Origin: Otis tarda
Taxonomy: Eukaryota; Chordata; Aves; Otidiformes; Otididae
NCBI GenBank assembly: GCA_026413225.1
Contig: CM048591.1
Coordinates: 44,745,303 to 44,809,302, forward strand
DNA length: 64,000 nucleotides
Direction: 5' to 3'
Part shown: one piece after another, positions 12,753 to 25,912 of the stretch
Layout: every line of letters starts with the position of its first letter
Position numbering within the stretch: the first letter of the stretch is position 1
Position numbers and translations under genes: made by a program
Notes under the pieces: generated by a model
The model's input: only the letters and a program-made list of their open reading frames with translations
Database searches by the model: none
What the model was told of the DNA's origin: nothing

Positions 12753-15660
12753 AGTCTGCTGTCCTCTTTTCAACTCCATGCCATTTAAATACCTTTGGGA
12801 TGGCAGTGTCCTGGAGATGAATTTTGTGTTTTCCACATGGGGTAAGCATCATCCTAAGCAGTAACAGTCACTGTGGTCTTAGAAGCAGGGAATAAAGGAG
12901 GAGGAGATGACTCAAAGATCTGAAACATAAAGTAAAATCTAGGTGATCTCATTTCAGGAATGAGTATGTTTCTTCCAAGTTTATAAAATCAATATGTATT
13001 TTGCTTAATAATTTTTGCTGCAGGTTGGGGAAAGGGGAGTGTGTATGAGTGATGTTGAAAGGTCTTTGTCTTTAGAGTTTAAAATCTCATGCTTAATGGT
13101 TTTGAAAATTGGAAACAAAGTTTTAAACTACGCAAAATCAGAAGGATGTGAGCACTGGCTGAGTAGGTTGGCTGTGACCTAAGCTGTGGAAAAGCCAGGC
13201 AGCCACAGTGTTCAATGACTGCAGTTTGAGTCTGTTTTTCACATGGAGCTCCAGATTCTCTCTGTGATAGTAATCTTGCCTGGAAATCACAAATGTTTGG
13301 ACCATTGTATCTATGGGAGACCAAAGATAAAAGGAAGATGCTTTTTTTGCCTCTAGTTACAAGAGAGAGGAGATAGAAGTAGAGGGATGAAGAGAAGGGG
13401 CATAAGCAAAGGGGATAGCTAACTGCTGCCTTGATACTTGCAGCAGCCTTTCCTTTTGCTGAACAGGAGTTATAATTTAATAATAATTGGTAACAGACGG
13501 GTGGTGAGCTTGATCTCAAACTCTTCAGAGTTGGATTTCTGCTTCAGATGTGTGGGTGTTTATGTGCTTTTTCCCACTACAATGTTTGGTTTTATAAGCC
13601 CAGCATGCTTTTATGTGCATGTATAAATAGCTTGTGTTGAAATACATATACAAACACTGCCCGAGTGAAAATGTTAGGCAGACTTGGTCTGGAGACAGCG
13701 GGGAGAGACAGTGGTGATGGGAAGTATTTGAATCACTCATGATGTTGATACAAAAAAAAAAAGTTATGACCAGAGATACTCTAGTCATTATTGTAGATAA
13801 GTCTTTCAGTAGGATGTCAGAGGGAATGACGATGGGGTAGTATATGAGATGGAGAGGCAGTTGTGGTGATGCATTTTGAATAAGATGTCAGTTGGGATGT
13901 ATACATATGCCCAAGCCACTCTTACATTGTTGAAGGTATGGGGCTTGTCTCTGTGATACTTCTTGGTGGAGGCTGCATTGTGAAGTTGGTTGTACCCCAT
14001 ATTCCTTCCTCTCCCTCTGAGGTATAGGACCGCCCTGCCCCCCAGCACCCTGTCCTTTCTCACCCACAGCTCACCCTGCTTCTCAGAGTCAGCAGCACCA
14101 CAGCAAGTGAAGCTCAGTGCACATCTACAGTGAAATTGTTAAAAAGGCAGCAGATGACATCTCTTCTGCCATCTCCACCTTGCCGCAAGCTGTGAGCGAC
14201 ACTAGCGTTCCAGCATGGTGAACAGGCAATACTGAAAACACAAGGGAAAGAGGAAGCATTTGGTTCCAGTATAGGTAGTGTATTTATGTTTTTAATTAAG
14301 GTTTATGTTTTAAAGCCTTTGTTTTTTCAAATTAAGTAAGTTCACCTGCTGTGTTAAGCATTTCCTTACCTCACACACAGTATGATGTAGGAGCCACTCC
14401 TCCCAGCACGGAGATGGCAGCAGGGCAATTGGAGTGCGGTGAGAAAAGCCCTCGGGCAGAGCGTGGACGCGCTCTCCCAGCAGATAGTGTTGAAGCTGTC
14501 ACGCTGCCTTGGTGCTGGTGGCCCTCTTCTCATCTAACCATGCTGTTAGGTCACTGTCCTATCATTGCTTTGTTGGTCTGCCATAAAAGAAGGATGAAAA
14601 CTGAAGGCCAGGTCCTGTTGTGTGTCCATCTTCTGTTAGACGGGGCGAGGAGGGGCAGGTGGAGGAGCACTGGGATTGCAGAATTAGGCATCCTAACTGA
14701 ATCACTTATTCAGAATGGCAGCTTTGACACCAGAAGAGGGAGACTGCCTGTGCCACCTTTGAAGAAGGATTAGACATGGCTTCTTAGTCTCTTGCTTTTT
14801 CTGACTTCTTTTGGAAAATTTTATTCTAACATGGATGTCATTGATCACAGATGGGGCCCACATAGGGAGAAAAGTGTCTGGTCTCTAATTGGGAGCTCTC
14901 TGTTTGTGAATCTGAGGTGGGGGGGAAAAAGGGCATTTGTCTTTTCCAAACAAGTCCTCAGCGTGTGCTTCATTGCCAGGAATGAATCCTGTCCTAAAAT
15001 GCTGCTCTTCGGTCACTATGCCTTTCTGATCACAGAGAGCAGCAGGGATGCCCTCTGCTTTGCTAGGACTTTCGTGAGCAGCATGTTTGGTGATTCCTGG
15101 GCTCTGTACGCTTACACAGGAAAGAGCCTCCACATGGGCTGTAGAGAAGCATGTGTTTGATTTGGAGGTGGAAGTGGAGTCGTGTGTTTATGGTCTGTGG
15201 GAGCTCAGAAGAGGGATCTGATCAGGTTGCTCTTACGCCAGCCTGTGGTACTACGGGAACTTTTTAACAGTAAGGTTCAATTGCATTATGTAGAACTGGC
15301 TGAATGCTAAAACAGGAGCATGCGGTGCGAGGGGAGGGGAAAGAATGGGAAGGAAATACATGCCCATAAATCACATTTATAAGGGTGAGAAGGTTCAAGC
15401 TTGCACTTCTTGCTAATTGAGGCTTGCACTGCTATGGGAGCACGCTGCCTGACCTGCCGGCACGCTTGCCCAGTTACAGGTTCAGATGCTGCCAGTTGTC
15501 CCGCAGTCTGCCGTGGACCACACAACAGAATTTGGTTTTTAACACCTTGATTGTACAACACCTCTTTTTTTTCTGTTACTAAATGGAGGCAGTTGCTGCA
15601 TTGAGCTCTGCCCACAGCACTCCATCAGTGCTGTTGAGTCAGGGAAGGAGAGACAGGGCT

Positions 15661-15748
15661 TGCCAGCCCTTCTCCCCTGTTGCCAGCCCTTCTCCCCTGT
15701 TGCCAGCCCTTCTCCCCTGTTGCCAGCCCTTCTCCCCTGTTGCCAGCA
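15661..15748. repeat. 20-bp minisatellite, 4 perfect copies plus partial
   Basis: The unit TGCCAGCCCTTCTCCCCTGT is repeated four times without a mismatch, followed by a partial fifth copy (TGCCAGC). The unit is pyrimidine-rich and the array lies inside the 18.4-kb AOPEP intron. Perfect identity between units suggests recent expansion and probable length polymorphism. Confidence 0.95.
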
Positions 15749-18700
15749 CCCCTCATAGTGTGCAATTGCTTGATCTATGCTGAAGTACAGATCAGAAGGA
15801 GTAAAATGAATTAAGAAAGTAGGATATTGCTAACAGTATTACCAAAATCTAAAGTCTGGTATTCTTGCTAAAATTAGTTTTTAAGTTGCTTTTTAATGAC
15901 CAGTTCATACTTCATATTTTAAAGGATATAGACCTCTACATAGACACTTCCTCACAAAGACACTTAGCCAGCCCACTGTTACCTTAGAGTTTCCTGAATG
16001 CTACATCTTGCTGGATTTCCAGTGGGCTAAGATACTCATGTGGGATGCACAGAAGGAAAGGAGGTTGTCCAAGGTGGCAGGAATGGGCATGGGACTGCCT
16101 GTACTATCAATGATGTCCAACACAGAGCACAATGGAGCTCAGTGAATTCAATCAGCCTCAGGTCCAGCTGCGCCTATCCCCACTGAACAGCAGTTCCTCC
16201 CAGTACTCAAAATAAAACGCAGCATGAGTGAGGCTACCAAAAGCCATTTTTAAAATTTGAAGTGTTCTCAGAATTTTGACTGCAGGTCTGCAATACTGAG
16301 AAAGAGCATTGCACTGTAAGAAACAGCATTAACTGAACCTTGACACGATGAGAGTTTCTGGAAAAAAAGGTTGCCATCAAAGATGCCTGCTGCTGTGGAA
16401 CTGTATTTGGCCCATGGTTTCTTTGGCCCTGCAGTGTTGTCAGAGCGAGTGCTACGAGACCTGAGAGATAACTTAGGCTATGAAAAGTCCAGGAGTTTTT
16501 GGTCCAAAATAGCAGCTCATGTAAACTGTTCAACAGCTTCTTTGCTCAGTCTCCTGACGAACCCTTGGCACACACACTAATAGCAATTACAGAATCCTTG
16601 TCAGAATGATGAATCCATTCTGCTTGCATCCAGTAGGTTTTTGGCTATTGAGTACATTTTCTCAGACTGCCAAACTGATACTCTGTCAGCACAGTTGTAA
16701 CACACATGGCTGTTTCACTGCTTCTTCTGAGCTGCTTCAGCATCCCTGATCACCTTACTTGGGTAAATGTTCATTAAACCAAATTTTCACGGTAAAGCAA
16801 GCGTATGCTGTGGCATAAAAGATAAAAATGCCCATTTGAAATTCAGACTATATAGAATGAAAAGTCACTGATGCAACCTGGCTGGTGTATGAAAGAGTAA
16901 CTATTTCAGCAGAGGCAGAGGGAAAAAAGTAGACCATTAAAAGCACTGTAAAATTGGCAATTCTTAGTCTGTAATTCTTCCATGTTAAGCAATTGTGAAA
17001 CCTGTTTTTTAGTCCAGATATTGCCCTGTGACATGTGGTATTGTTCCTTAATTATCTAGGAATATGATTTAATATTTGAATCCAATTTATGTGTAGATAG
17101 GAAGAGACTGGAGATAAATGCTTTCAGATGGAACAGAACAGCATTCTGGTGCTCTGGAGATACCAGCTTCCTTTTTGTTAATTAAAACTAATCTGTAGTA
17201 GCATAGCTTGGTTATTTGAAAAAGTTTCTTTGTATTTTTTACTCTACAAATTAGACTGGAGTCTGGCCTCTGAGACTCTTTAATTAACATTTAAGATTCA
17301 AGCTGTTCAAATAATTTTTTTTCAATAGAGACTGAACCTCTGTTTTATAAAGATCACATATGCCTCCTACCTTTAATAAAGGTTCCATTTTGCTGGACAA
17401 TAGCTCCTACTGTATTTCAAATTACCCCATTTTCTGAGATCTCTAAGTATGTTGCTTTTGTTCTGTGATTTAGATTTGTTGTCTCATGGCGCCTTTTAAA
17501 TTGGATCCAGCTATTAGCAAAATGTACTCATTTTCCCTGAAGCTAGTCTCCCATTCTGCAGACCAAAGGCTTGGTAAACTCCAGCTTTTTTTTTCTCCCT
17601 TTAATAAAGGCATGGTTTAAATTACTTGCCTTCTAAATCTTATTTGTGGACCTCAGAAGTAAAATATTTATTTTCTGCTTGCATACATATGATTGAGAAC
17701 ATTAGCAAGCTAGATCATTACAATTTAACATATAAAGCTTTCTGTGAGGATGTTTGTTTTAGGCTTGTCTGATAATTTGTGTGGGGCAGGGGAAAATAAT
17801 ATGGATTAGGCAAAGTAATTTATCATCTGGGTTGGAAAAAAAAATAATTGCTTTAATTTAACACCTGTTCAAAATAGTTAAAAATAGTTAAAAATATTTC
17901 TCAGGTATGTCACCAGGAGCTTTTCTTTTGAAAGTCAACCCACGTATCTGATGCCTTGGATGGGTTTAGTCGTTCAGCTTCAAGCACCATTTCCCAAAAG
18001 GTCTTGGCCCAGGTTGCTATAACAAAAGGACTGTCTTAGACCTAATGGATGATTAGTATATTTTAGATACGTGTTTATTTCAGTTAAATAAGCTCATGCA
18101 ACAGCTTCCATTCTCTGAAAACAGACTAAGACAGCATGATTCTGGTTTCTCACTCACTGTCAAAATACAGGTTGAGTTGCAAATAGTATTATGCAATAGT
18201 GTGCATTTTCCTTAAAATTAGATTGAAAGATAACATGAGACCACTAGAATTATTTGTAAAAGCTGCTGCTCCTCTATTTGAGACTCTCTGCTGTCTGACA
18301 GTAGCATTCCCATTAAGACGTTTCATCTAGGTGCCAGCCGTTAGATCTTGATGTGTCTGATATTTATGAAAACGTAAGAGCTACTTTCCAGATGTCATAC
18401 CTGAGACAATGGGGGTCTCAGTGTCTTCTTGCCCACCAGCTGTGCCTCAGAAATACACTACTAATATGGGCAGTGTCTTACAAAACTCACAGTTACAATC
18501 TGCGTTTAGCTTAAAAAGCTGGTAGTGGAGACGTCCACACCAGCTGCAGAAGCAGGGCAGTATGAAAGAACAATTTCCAGGCGGTGAAGATCCATCCATG
18601 AGGAACCTGAGGTCCCAGCAGACCTCCATCACCCAGCCAGCCACCTCTCCCCATCCTCGGGAGTACCAGCCCTCAGTCATGGGCTCGGAAGGACAGCTCT

Positions 18701-21656
18701 CAGCCCGGAATCGGAGGCTGAGAAAATAAACTGTGTTTCCAGCTTTGGCACATGAGTCCTTGCAGCTGCCAAACCAGTAAGAGCATGTGTGGGTGAGTGG
18801 GTGGCTACAGGTGTTGCTTCAAATCCAGACAAAGTTGTATGTGCTCTCTGCCAGCCGTAACAGGAAGGATTGCTGTAAATTACTTTTCAGGTTTAGTTTA
18901 TATGGTGTAACCAGCCAGAACGACATATGGTGTGCATCTCTGAACCGTGCAGAAGAGCACAGAGAAATGTGCAGAGAGAAAACTGGGAGGGACTAATGAA
19001 TTCTTATTTTTGCCACTGAGTATTTGCTCCTGGGAGGAACAGAAAAGCCAAGAAGAGCATACACAGGATGCGGTATGATTAGCTCAGTCCTACCACAAGC
19101 TACTTAGTTTTCAAAATTTCCTTTTGAGACTGGTTTGTTAAAAGTGCCTGTTCACATGACTCATTCATTAGGCTGTGAAGCTGTGGGGCCCATTTTACTT
19201 TTCCTGCTCTGAGCACTGGATGAGACATTGGGAACAGATTTTTTTTTCTGTTCTTCTCTTATGTGAATAAATTTCTTATGTTTGTGGTATCAGCCTAGGG
19301 CGTGGATTATATTGGAAAAATTACTTCTTTATAGTGCCTGTATCTGAGAAATGACTGCATTTGCTTTAGCTGCAGTTCGTGTTACATGGCCGTCTATATG
19401 CTGCGCTGCATCGGAGGTGGGAGAGAAACCAATATATGTTCATTCCAAGCAGTAGTGAAGATTTTGGTGCTGGTGTTGTGCACGTTTTCCCCTCTGCCCC
19501 TCTTGCACTCAGAGCCAGCCTTGGTTTCCATGCTGAGGTCCCGGGCGAGCCATGACGAGAGCTGGCAGGGCCGACCATCCTCCTGCTTTCACAGGCGCTT
19601 CAGCAGCCGTCGATTCTCCTGCAGTTTGCTCAGCCACAAGAGCATGTGGGGCTTTTCAGAAAACAGGAGGCCAACGTGTAATCTGAGGATAACAGACGTG
19701 CCGCTCTTGCCCCAACTGGCAAAGTGTCAGGGTTTCGCATTGGGAAATGTGCCAGGATTTGTACTCACCCTGGGAAAGAAAGGGGAAAAAAGAGAAAAAG
19801 GGAAAGAAAAGTGCATACTATCCCAGATCTCACTCAAGAAATATTTTTTTTTTGCTTTTAAAGTATTTGAAAGGAGGTTGATTGCCAAGAACAGGAACCC
19901 TATGGAGGAAGGAACAATTAAGGGAATGGGTACAGCTTAATTGTTCCATGTTTTCCAAAGTTGTTGGGATATAGATGATCAGGCTGTGGTACAAATGTAA
20001 GGCAGGTATACACCTCCTTAGTTTATGAGAAGGTAGGACCACATGAACACCTTCCCAGGGAGAACTTCTGTTCTGCTCTCCACGCAGCTATTATGGTTGC
20101 ACCAGGAAAGGTATGTAGGGGACGAGATGGCTTGTGCGTTGCGCAAGCCAGGACCCTGCTTCTTATTGAAAGAACTCAGAAATTTAGGCCCTAAAGTCTT
20201 ACAACTTCCTCCTTTAGGATCAATAAATATTTTAATAACTGCAGGGGAAAAAGCAGCTTCACCAGGAGGTGTGAAGAGAGCCCCATCCTAGAATACTTTA
20301 CATTATAATCTGCTGTTGAAATACTCTCACTGAAGGCACAGTATGAGATCTTGAGCAGACACAGAAATGGAAGTTGGTTGCTTACCTTCTGGGTAAGAGA
20401 TAAAACTGCTGGACCACAAGATGCAGAAGAGCAGTGCTCACAGGAGAAGACAACAGTCCCTTTCTCCTCCTTATGTTTCTAATATATGCTATAAGAATAT
20501 ATAAGGAGTTTATTTTATTTTTTTAAAATATATGACAGAAGGTGCAGAATAAAGTGTGTCAGATGAAGATATACAACCTTTTAAATGTATTTATATTCTG
20601 TTTAACTCTCTACAGATGAGAGATGTGTATGTAATTTTCAAACCTGGAAGGTTTGGTCCAGGCATGGAGCTGCTCGGTGCTATGAGAAACATTCTGTAAC
20701 AAAGCTGGATTGCCTGGGAAGATTTACTGGTGAAATGTTTAGTGTCTCCAGGGAGAAGCAGCAGCTGGGTAGTTTTGGAGGTCTGCATTATGGATATGGG
20801 CATTTACAGCAAAGTGAGTTGAATCTTGGAAAGCTATTTACTTTTGTAGATTGAGCTCTGGTTCCACTTGCAGGAATCTTAACAGCTGTTATTTTGTCAG
20901 CAAAAAGCTTTAAGAGACAGCTTTCCTTCCCTACCGTGCATTGCGCTCTAACTGTTCAGTCTTACATGCTGTGAGTGCAAACTCCACTCAGCCACAAAAC
21001 CCCTCAGCATTTTATTTCATTCACAAGCTGTGTTCAAACTATTTTGTGTAAGAGGTCAGCTGGAAAGAGATACCAGGTACCCAAAAAGAACTCTTCCAGG
21101 ATGACGTGTGAGCATTTATGGCTTGTTAATTATGTTAAGTGGATTAACATCTAATTACATATGTCTGTGAAATATTTTCCTGAGATCTAAAGTTGGCAAG
21201 CACTAGGATGATAAGGAAAGTATTTCCAAATACCTTGTTTCCAAAAGCAACAATATACTTGTGTGACTTTTTTCCCCTCCCTTTCTGGCTTCCATTCTCA
21301 CTGTTGTCAGTAAATCTGTAATTCAGAAAAAGGTTTATGTTTAGTTACTTGATATGAGCACAATTTGGACTCAGTTTTGAAAAGTATTAGAACTGCTAAC
21401 ATTTTACTGTTACTGTGAAAAAGGTGATTGTTGTTAGGTGCCCTGTCTTTTGAAAGATGGTGAGAACAAAGGCTGAATCAGGAGGGCTAGGAGGGTTTTA
21501 TTGCACTTAGCTGTTTTCCTGTAGGATCAGTGCTGAGCCACTAATGAAATACAAAATGTTAGGCTGGTAACTGCCTACAACTGAGGAGGCCTTGCTGGAG
21601 AGTGAGGTGATGCTTAGGCCACAAGAGTGGCTAAGAACAAAGTTGGAAATTTAAAG

Positions 21657-21682
21657 ACAACAACAACAACAACAACAACAAA
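21657..21682. repeat. AAC trinucleotide microsatellite
   Basis: About eight uninterrupted AAC units lie about 780 bp upstream of an AOPEP exon. A shorter array of the same motif is at 30252-30273. Confidence 0.9.
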
Positions 21683-22458
21683 CCCACATGTAATTCGTGT
21701 TCATACTGCTTAAATAAAAGTATTTTTCAATTGTCATTTGCTTGAAAATTTCCATACTTCTCATCACAGTATGTTAACTACTGTTTTTGTCAATGTGCAT
21801 TTGATAGAACAGCCCAGCTTTTAAACACCTTTCAAGGTGCTTAAAATGTATTACTGGCAAACATACAGTGGCAAAACTGTCTTTCATTTAATGGAAAGCT
21901 CCCTGTTTCATGGTTTTATATCTAACTCTTTTCCTTTTGGCATGGATTTAATGTTGGTACAGAAATATATTTAAGCCTTTTTATCACTTGAACTGTACAC
22001 TCACATAGGGTAAATTGTCAGTCATATCTTGTGGCTCTTCCAGATGTTTGCAGTGCTAATCTTCCTCCCACCCCTACTCCCTTCTATTAGTACAAAAGGA
22101 ATAATCTCTAGCCTAACCTAAAGGAAAAAAGTCAAGACTGGAGACAGTGGAGGTGAAGATGCCCCTGGATCTGGGTTAGATTACTAATGTGGAAGCAGGA
22201 GTTTGTCTTGGCGTGTTCTGGGTTTCTGAAGCCCGGGCTCACGTGCACAGAGTGCTGCACCTCTGCCCAGCTTACCGACCGACGTCGAGAGGCATCTGCC
22301 TGGCTGCTGGGGAAAAAAAAACCCAAAACACCAAAATACCCAAAACCAACATCAACGGCCAAACCAAACTGGTTAGAGATGTATTGTTTATCAGCACTCA
22401 CACAGATACAATACAGTTCCCTTCTCCCCCACCCCAACATTTTTTTCTCTTTCCAAAG

Positions 22459-22545
22459 GTTCGTCATCGGTGGTGTGAACTTGTTATTAAACATAAGTAT
22501 GTGCCTGGATATGGAGATGTTGAAAAATTTCTCAGAGAAGATCAG
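22459..22545 (+). CDS. AOPEP: AOPEP coding exon (penultimate)
   Basis: The exon encodes 29 residues, from VRHRWCELVIKHKY to EKFLREDQ. This is the most recognisable block of the AOPEP C-terminal helical domain. The acceptor is TTTCCAAAG and the donor is GTCAGT. It is 87 nt long and phase 0 on both sides, joining ...QDAE upstream to AMGVYLYGEL downstream. Related M1 enzymes use this domain to pack against the catalytic domain; here its role is inferred from the family. There is no stop or frameshift. Confidence 0.92.
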
Positions 22546-25096
22546 GTCAGTTACATTTAATTAGCGTTTTCAAAATAATCAACTTTTTCTGTATTCAGTT
22601 TTTGTCTCTTTTGCCCCTTAAACGTAGTTTAAGGAAGCCGCGTAGGGGTGGGTATTCAACCCCACTGAAGCATGCTAGTCTTCTGGTAAGTGGTGAAATG
22701 GGATATATTCCCTCCTGTCCTTCCATTTTATGCAAGCCAGAGGTAGCAATGATGCTAGGAAGATACTTCTCAGCACTGGTTCCTTTTGCAGGCTGACAAA
22801 GACCTGTGAATGTTAATGCAGGTCGACACGAGCTAGGTGCAAACCAGTCAGTGCTGCAGTGACTTCAGTTTTCAAGATAATATCCGGAAGGAGAAACACA
22901 GCACAACAATACATCCAGGGAATGCAGGCCTCTCCGTGGTTAAGGAAAAGATACTGGAAGATCGTGAAGGTCTTAAAAGGCTGGCCATACATAATGTCTT
23001 TACTATGGCTTTTTATTTAGGCCATTGTGAAATTACAATTCTAATTCTAAATGTATTTCTGCCTTTTTCTTTCTATTTCATTTTTATTTATTTTTATTCA
23101 CTCTGAACTCTATAAAATCAAGGCATTCACTGCCTATGACTGTTATATGTTTAAAATGTATGTAAAAATAGAAAATGTTGCAAGATATGTCAAAGTCTAG
23201 GCAAGATATGGATGTCTGTGCCTTTTATGTTGACAATGAACAAAGCCATTTACAGCCAATTAGGATTTTGTGCTTTCTGGCAAATACATTTTGCCACAAC
23301 AGCACAATAAAGTTATTGCAGTTGCTCATGCTCTTTCTTCCATCTCTGAAGTATACCTACTATTTATATCTCAGCCAATAAACAGACCCCAGACTTCCTG
23401 GCAAGCTCTTTTTTTTTTTTTTAAAGCATAACCGAACATTATTTATGAAAATAAGAGTTATATATATTGTGCATATTTTAATCCTATGAAAGAATGGAGA
23501 TAACCACCAGCAGAGGGGGAGGGAATCCTTGAGTTCGTAAAACCAAACATACTGGATTGCATCTGTTTGGAACAGATACTATGCCAAATAAAGACTACAC
23601 ATTTTCTGCAGTGCCTGCAGTGCAGGGAAATAATTTTTTAAACTTTTTTTTTGGTGTGTAATCTTCAATATCTTTCATTTAATTTACTCCAGTAGTGCAT
23701 ACGGTTTATGGCACAACCAGCTTCTGGAGTGATTACAACTCAAATCAGAGCAGTTACATGTCCTTACTGATCATGAAAGACTTGGCTTTTTGTAAAGTCT
23801 GGGAAAAATGCAAATGTGACTATTTAAATCTTTTTCAGGACTACAAAAACCCAGTGTGTTTACTGCATGTTAATGTTTAAGCTCAGAGGAAAATTATTAA
23901 CACTGGGTAGAGAAGGTAATTCCTATTTGTAACAAAATTCCAACATTTTGAAATTCTCTATGAAAGGGAATGGAGCCCAGCTCCAAGGACGTGTGTGTGC
24001 CTGGTGTGGCTGCCAGACCCTGGTGTGGCTGCCATACCCTGAAAACCTGAACTCTTGGGTCTCTGGATGGAAGACTTACGGGATTGATGAGGAGTCTGGC
24101 AGATTTCTGCCACTCTGGGACTTTTCTCTTTAATTTCAGTCTCTGTTAAACTTTAAATTTCCTTTCTTGTTCAAGCTAATTTTTTTAAGGCTTACGGCCA
24201 ATGCTAGAAACTGTTTGGAATAGTATTAGAAATTGTGTTTTTTCAATGCTGTCCAAATTTTTTGTCTCCTGCAACTGTCCAAACATTAAGTACAACTCTA
24301 AAAGTCAGTGTGCTAAGCTGCTAATATTTTGTCACATGTATAATCCTATTTTGATAAGTACAGCTTAACACTTACTGAATTCCTGTAATTGGGTGAAAAA
24401 ATTGTATCGTCAGAAAAAAATGGCAATCCCCAATGTGTTTCCCGTTAAGTTAGCCAGTGCTTTGATAGCTGCTGTGTCCAGAATGAGTAGTTAGGGGAAG
24501 CCTCCCTTCTCACCAAACTAGAATTTGTGCATGTTCAGCTGTCTCTCAGATGTAAAAGAAAAGAGTCTGAAACACAGACCTGACAGCATTCAGTTGATGT
24601 CCAGTTACAGAATTGCCAAATGGGAATTTTAGAGTGGACTGTTTCAGTTGATGTCCTCTTTATTCGTGTGTGTGTGTGTGTGTGTGTTTAAATTGGAAAT
24701 AAAATATGTATCCTATTGAAGTAAGAAAAAGCTGTTTTCATAAGGGGCATGTGGAAGCATTTCAGGTAGTGGATAAAATAGAACATTTCAACTTGAAAAG
24801 TGGCAAGAAAAATGGAGTGAGAAAGCATTTTCTTGTCATGACATAGCATACACCTCTTATGTTAATACATCTCTGTTCTTATACACTTGATACAATGTCT
24901 ACACAACCATCCTAGGCTAAAGAGATCCAGACAGAACAGCGTTTTGGGGGGAAGGGTAGGCATTACAAAGTATCTGGAACGTGTTTGTGGTTGTCTATTT
25001 TGTTTTGTTTTAAATTAAATGAGGTCAATGGAATGAAAACCAGCTAACTAGTCATTACTGGTGACAGGATGCCTGTGTGTTATGTTCCTCTTTCAG
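22546..25096 (+). other. AOPEP: AOPEP last coding intron, 2.55 kb
   Basis: The intron runs from GTCAGT to CCTCTTTCAG. It holds a 19-bp imperfect tandem duplication (24001-24038, unit CTGGTGTGGCTGCCAGACC) and a GT microsatellite (24666-24687). Nothing else is recognised. The mir-23b/27b/24 cluster is not inside this intron but lies beyond the next exon. Confidence 0.85.
24666..24687. repeat. GT dinucleotide microsatellite
   Basis: Eleven uninterrupted GT units lie in the last AOPEP coding intron. Confidence 0.95.
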
Positions 25097-25237
25097 GCAA
25101 TGGGTGTGTATCTTTATGGTGAATTAATGGTGAATGAAGATGTGAAACAACAAGAACTCGCACACAGATGCTTTGCTGCAGCACAAGAACAAATGGATGC
25201 GTCCTCAGCCAAAGTGGTGGCAGAGATGTTATTCTGA
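25097..25237 (+). CDS. AOPEP: AOPEP terminal coding exon and stop
   Basis: The exon encodes the last 46 residues of aminopeptidase O plus a TGA stop. It begins AMGVYLYGELMVNEDVKQQE and ends SSAKVVAEMLF. The acceptor is a clean CTCTTTCAG and the frame continues from ...FLREDQ. The tail is very close to the mammalian AOPEP C-terminus as I remember it, so the reading frame is under selection and intact. The exon continues into a 3' untranslated region; the first good AATAAA is about 670 bp after the stop. The conserved microRNA cluster starts about 1.6 kb after the stop on the same strand. Confidence 0.93.
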   Translation, partial: AMGVYLYGELMVNEDVKQQELAHRCFAAAQEQMDASSAKVVAEMLF

Positions 25238-25906
25238 AGAGGTGATTTTTCTTTTTAAATTTAACATCCTGGTTTTGCCTCATACAGAAAGAATATGCAG
25301 AGCTCACTAAATGTAGTAAACTTTGGCATGCCACACAGCTTGTGGCTGCTTAGCTAGAGAAGTAACTCTTGTTAAATATCTTGCCTTTTTTTTTTTTTAA
25401 AGCCCAGCTGCTGGAGCAGTGAATAGATACCTGTAGGCACTAGCTGGAGACCATGGAGCATGGCTTTTTTGTAAACTTTGTAATGGACTGTACAAGAGGC
25501 AACTGTAAGTCCAAACGGCCAGAGAAGGCCAGGCTCCACCTGCAGTTGCTTCCCATTCTGTATTCCTAACTCTGCTTATAGAAATTGAAATTGCACAAGG
25601 AGCATTTCTGTTTAAAGAAGCTGCATGTTGACTTGATAGACAGCACAGTCTTTGCAGAGAATCAGAGCCCACAATGGAAGTATGGAGCTGTGCACTTGGA
25701 AGCAATTCTGAATCATGTGAGAACAAGCTGATAATTCAAATGTTTTTGTGTTAAGCGTAGCGAGGTGTTTGAAGACTGATTTTGAGGTAAGAAGAGTAGA
25801 CTTAACATGAAGAAGCCGCTTAATATCATACATAATCTAGATTGTTTCTGAAATTAAAAGGGAGGAATCACCAGTGAAAAAGCAGATTTACAAGAAATAT
25901 TCACTA

Positions 25907-25912
25907 AATAAA
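25907..25912 (+). terminator. AOPEP: Candidate proximal AOPEP poly(A) signal
   Basis: A canonical AATAAA lies about 670 bp after the AOPEP stop. Use of this site would give a short 3' UTR excluding the microRNA cluster. The downstream GU-rich element is only moderate. Confidence 0.45.

Larger units (their letters stand above)
4009..22458 (+). other. AOPEP: AOPEP intron, 18.4 kb
   Basis: This is a long intron between two phase-0 exons, opening with GTAATT and closing with TTCCAAAG. It contains an LTR (6236-6848), a CR1 tail (8063-8154), a 14-bp duplication (12725-12752), a 20-bp minisatellite (15661-15748) and an AAC microsatellite (21657-21682). The rest is unique-looking AT-rich sequence in which I recognise no exon, RNA gene or other repeat. 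Open frames of 100-184 codons occur (for example 19386-19940), but they show no known domain. Confidence 0.85.

Noticed and set aside
14351-14773. 140-codon open frame on the + strand
   Set aside because: It has no family resemblance and ends in sequence of ordinary intron character. No evidence of translation or conservation is visible.
19386-19940. 184-codon open frame on the + strand inside the AOPEP intron
   Set aside because: It shows no recognisable domain and has Lys-rich low-complexity stretches. I see no splice or promoter context, and chance frames of this size occur in an 18-kb intron.
3892-25237. Assignment of the + strand exons to RNPEP, RNPEPL1 or LTA4H instead of AOPEP
   Set aside because: Those paralogues have different C-termini as I remember them. 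The VRHRWCEL and AMGVYLYGEL blocks and the FANCC/miR-23b neighbourhood fit only AOPEP.
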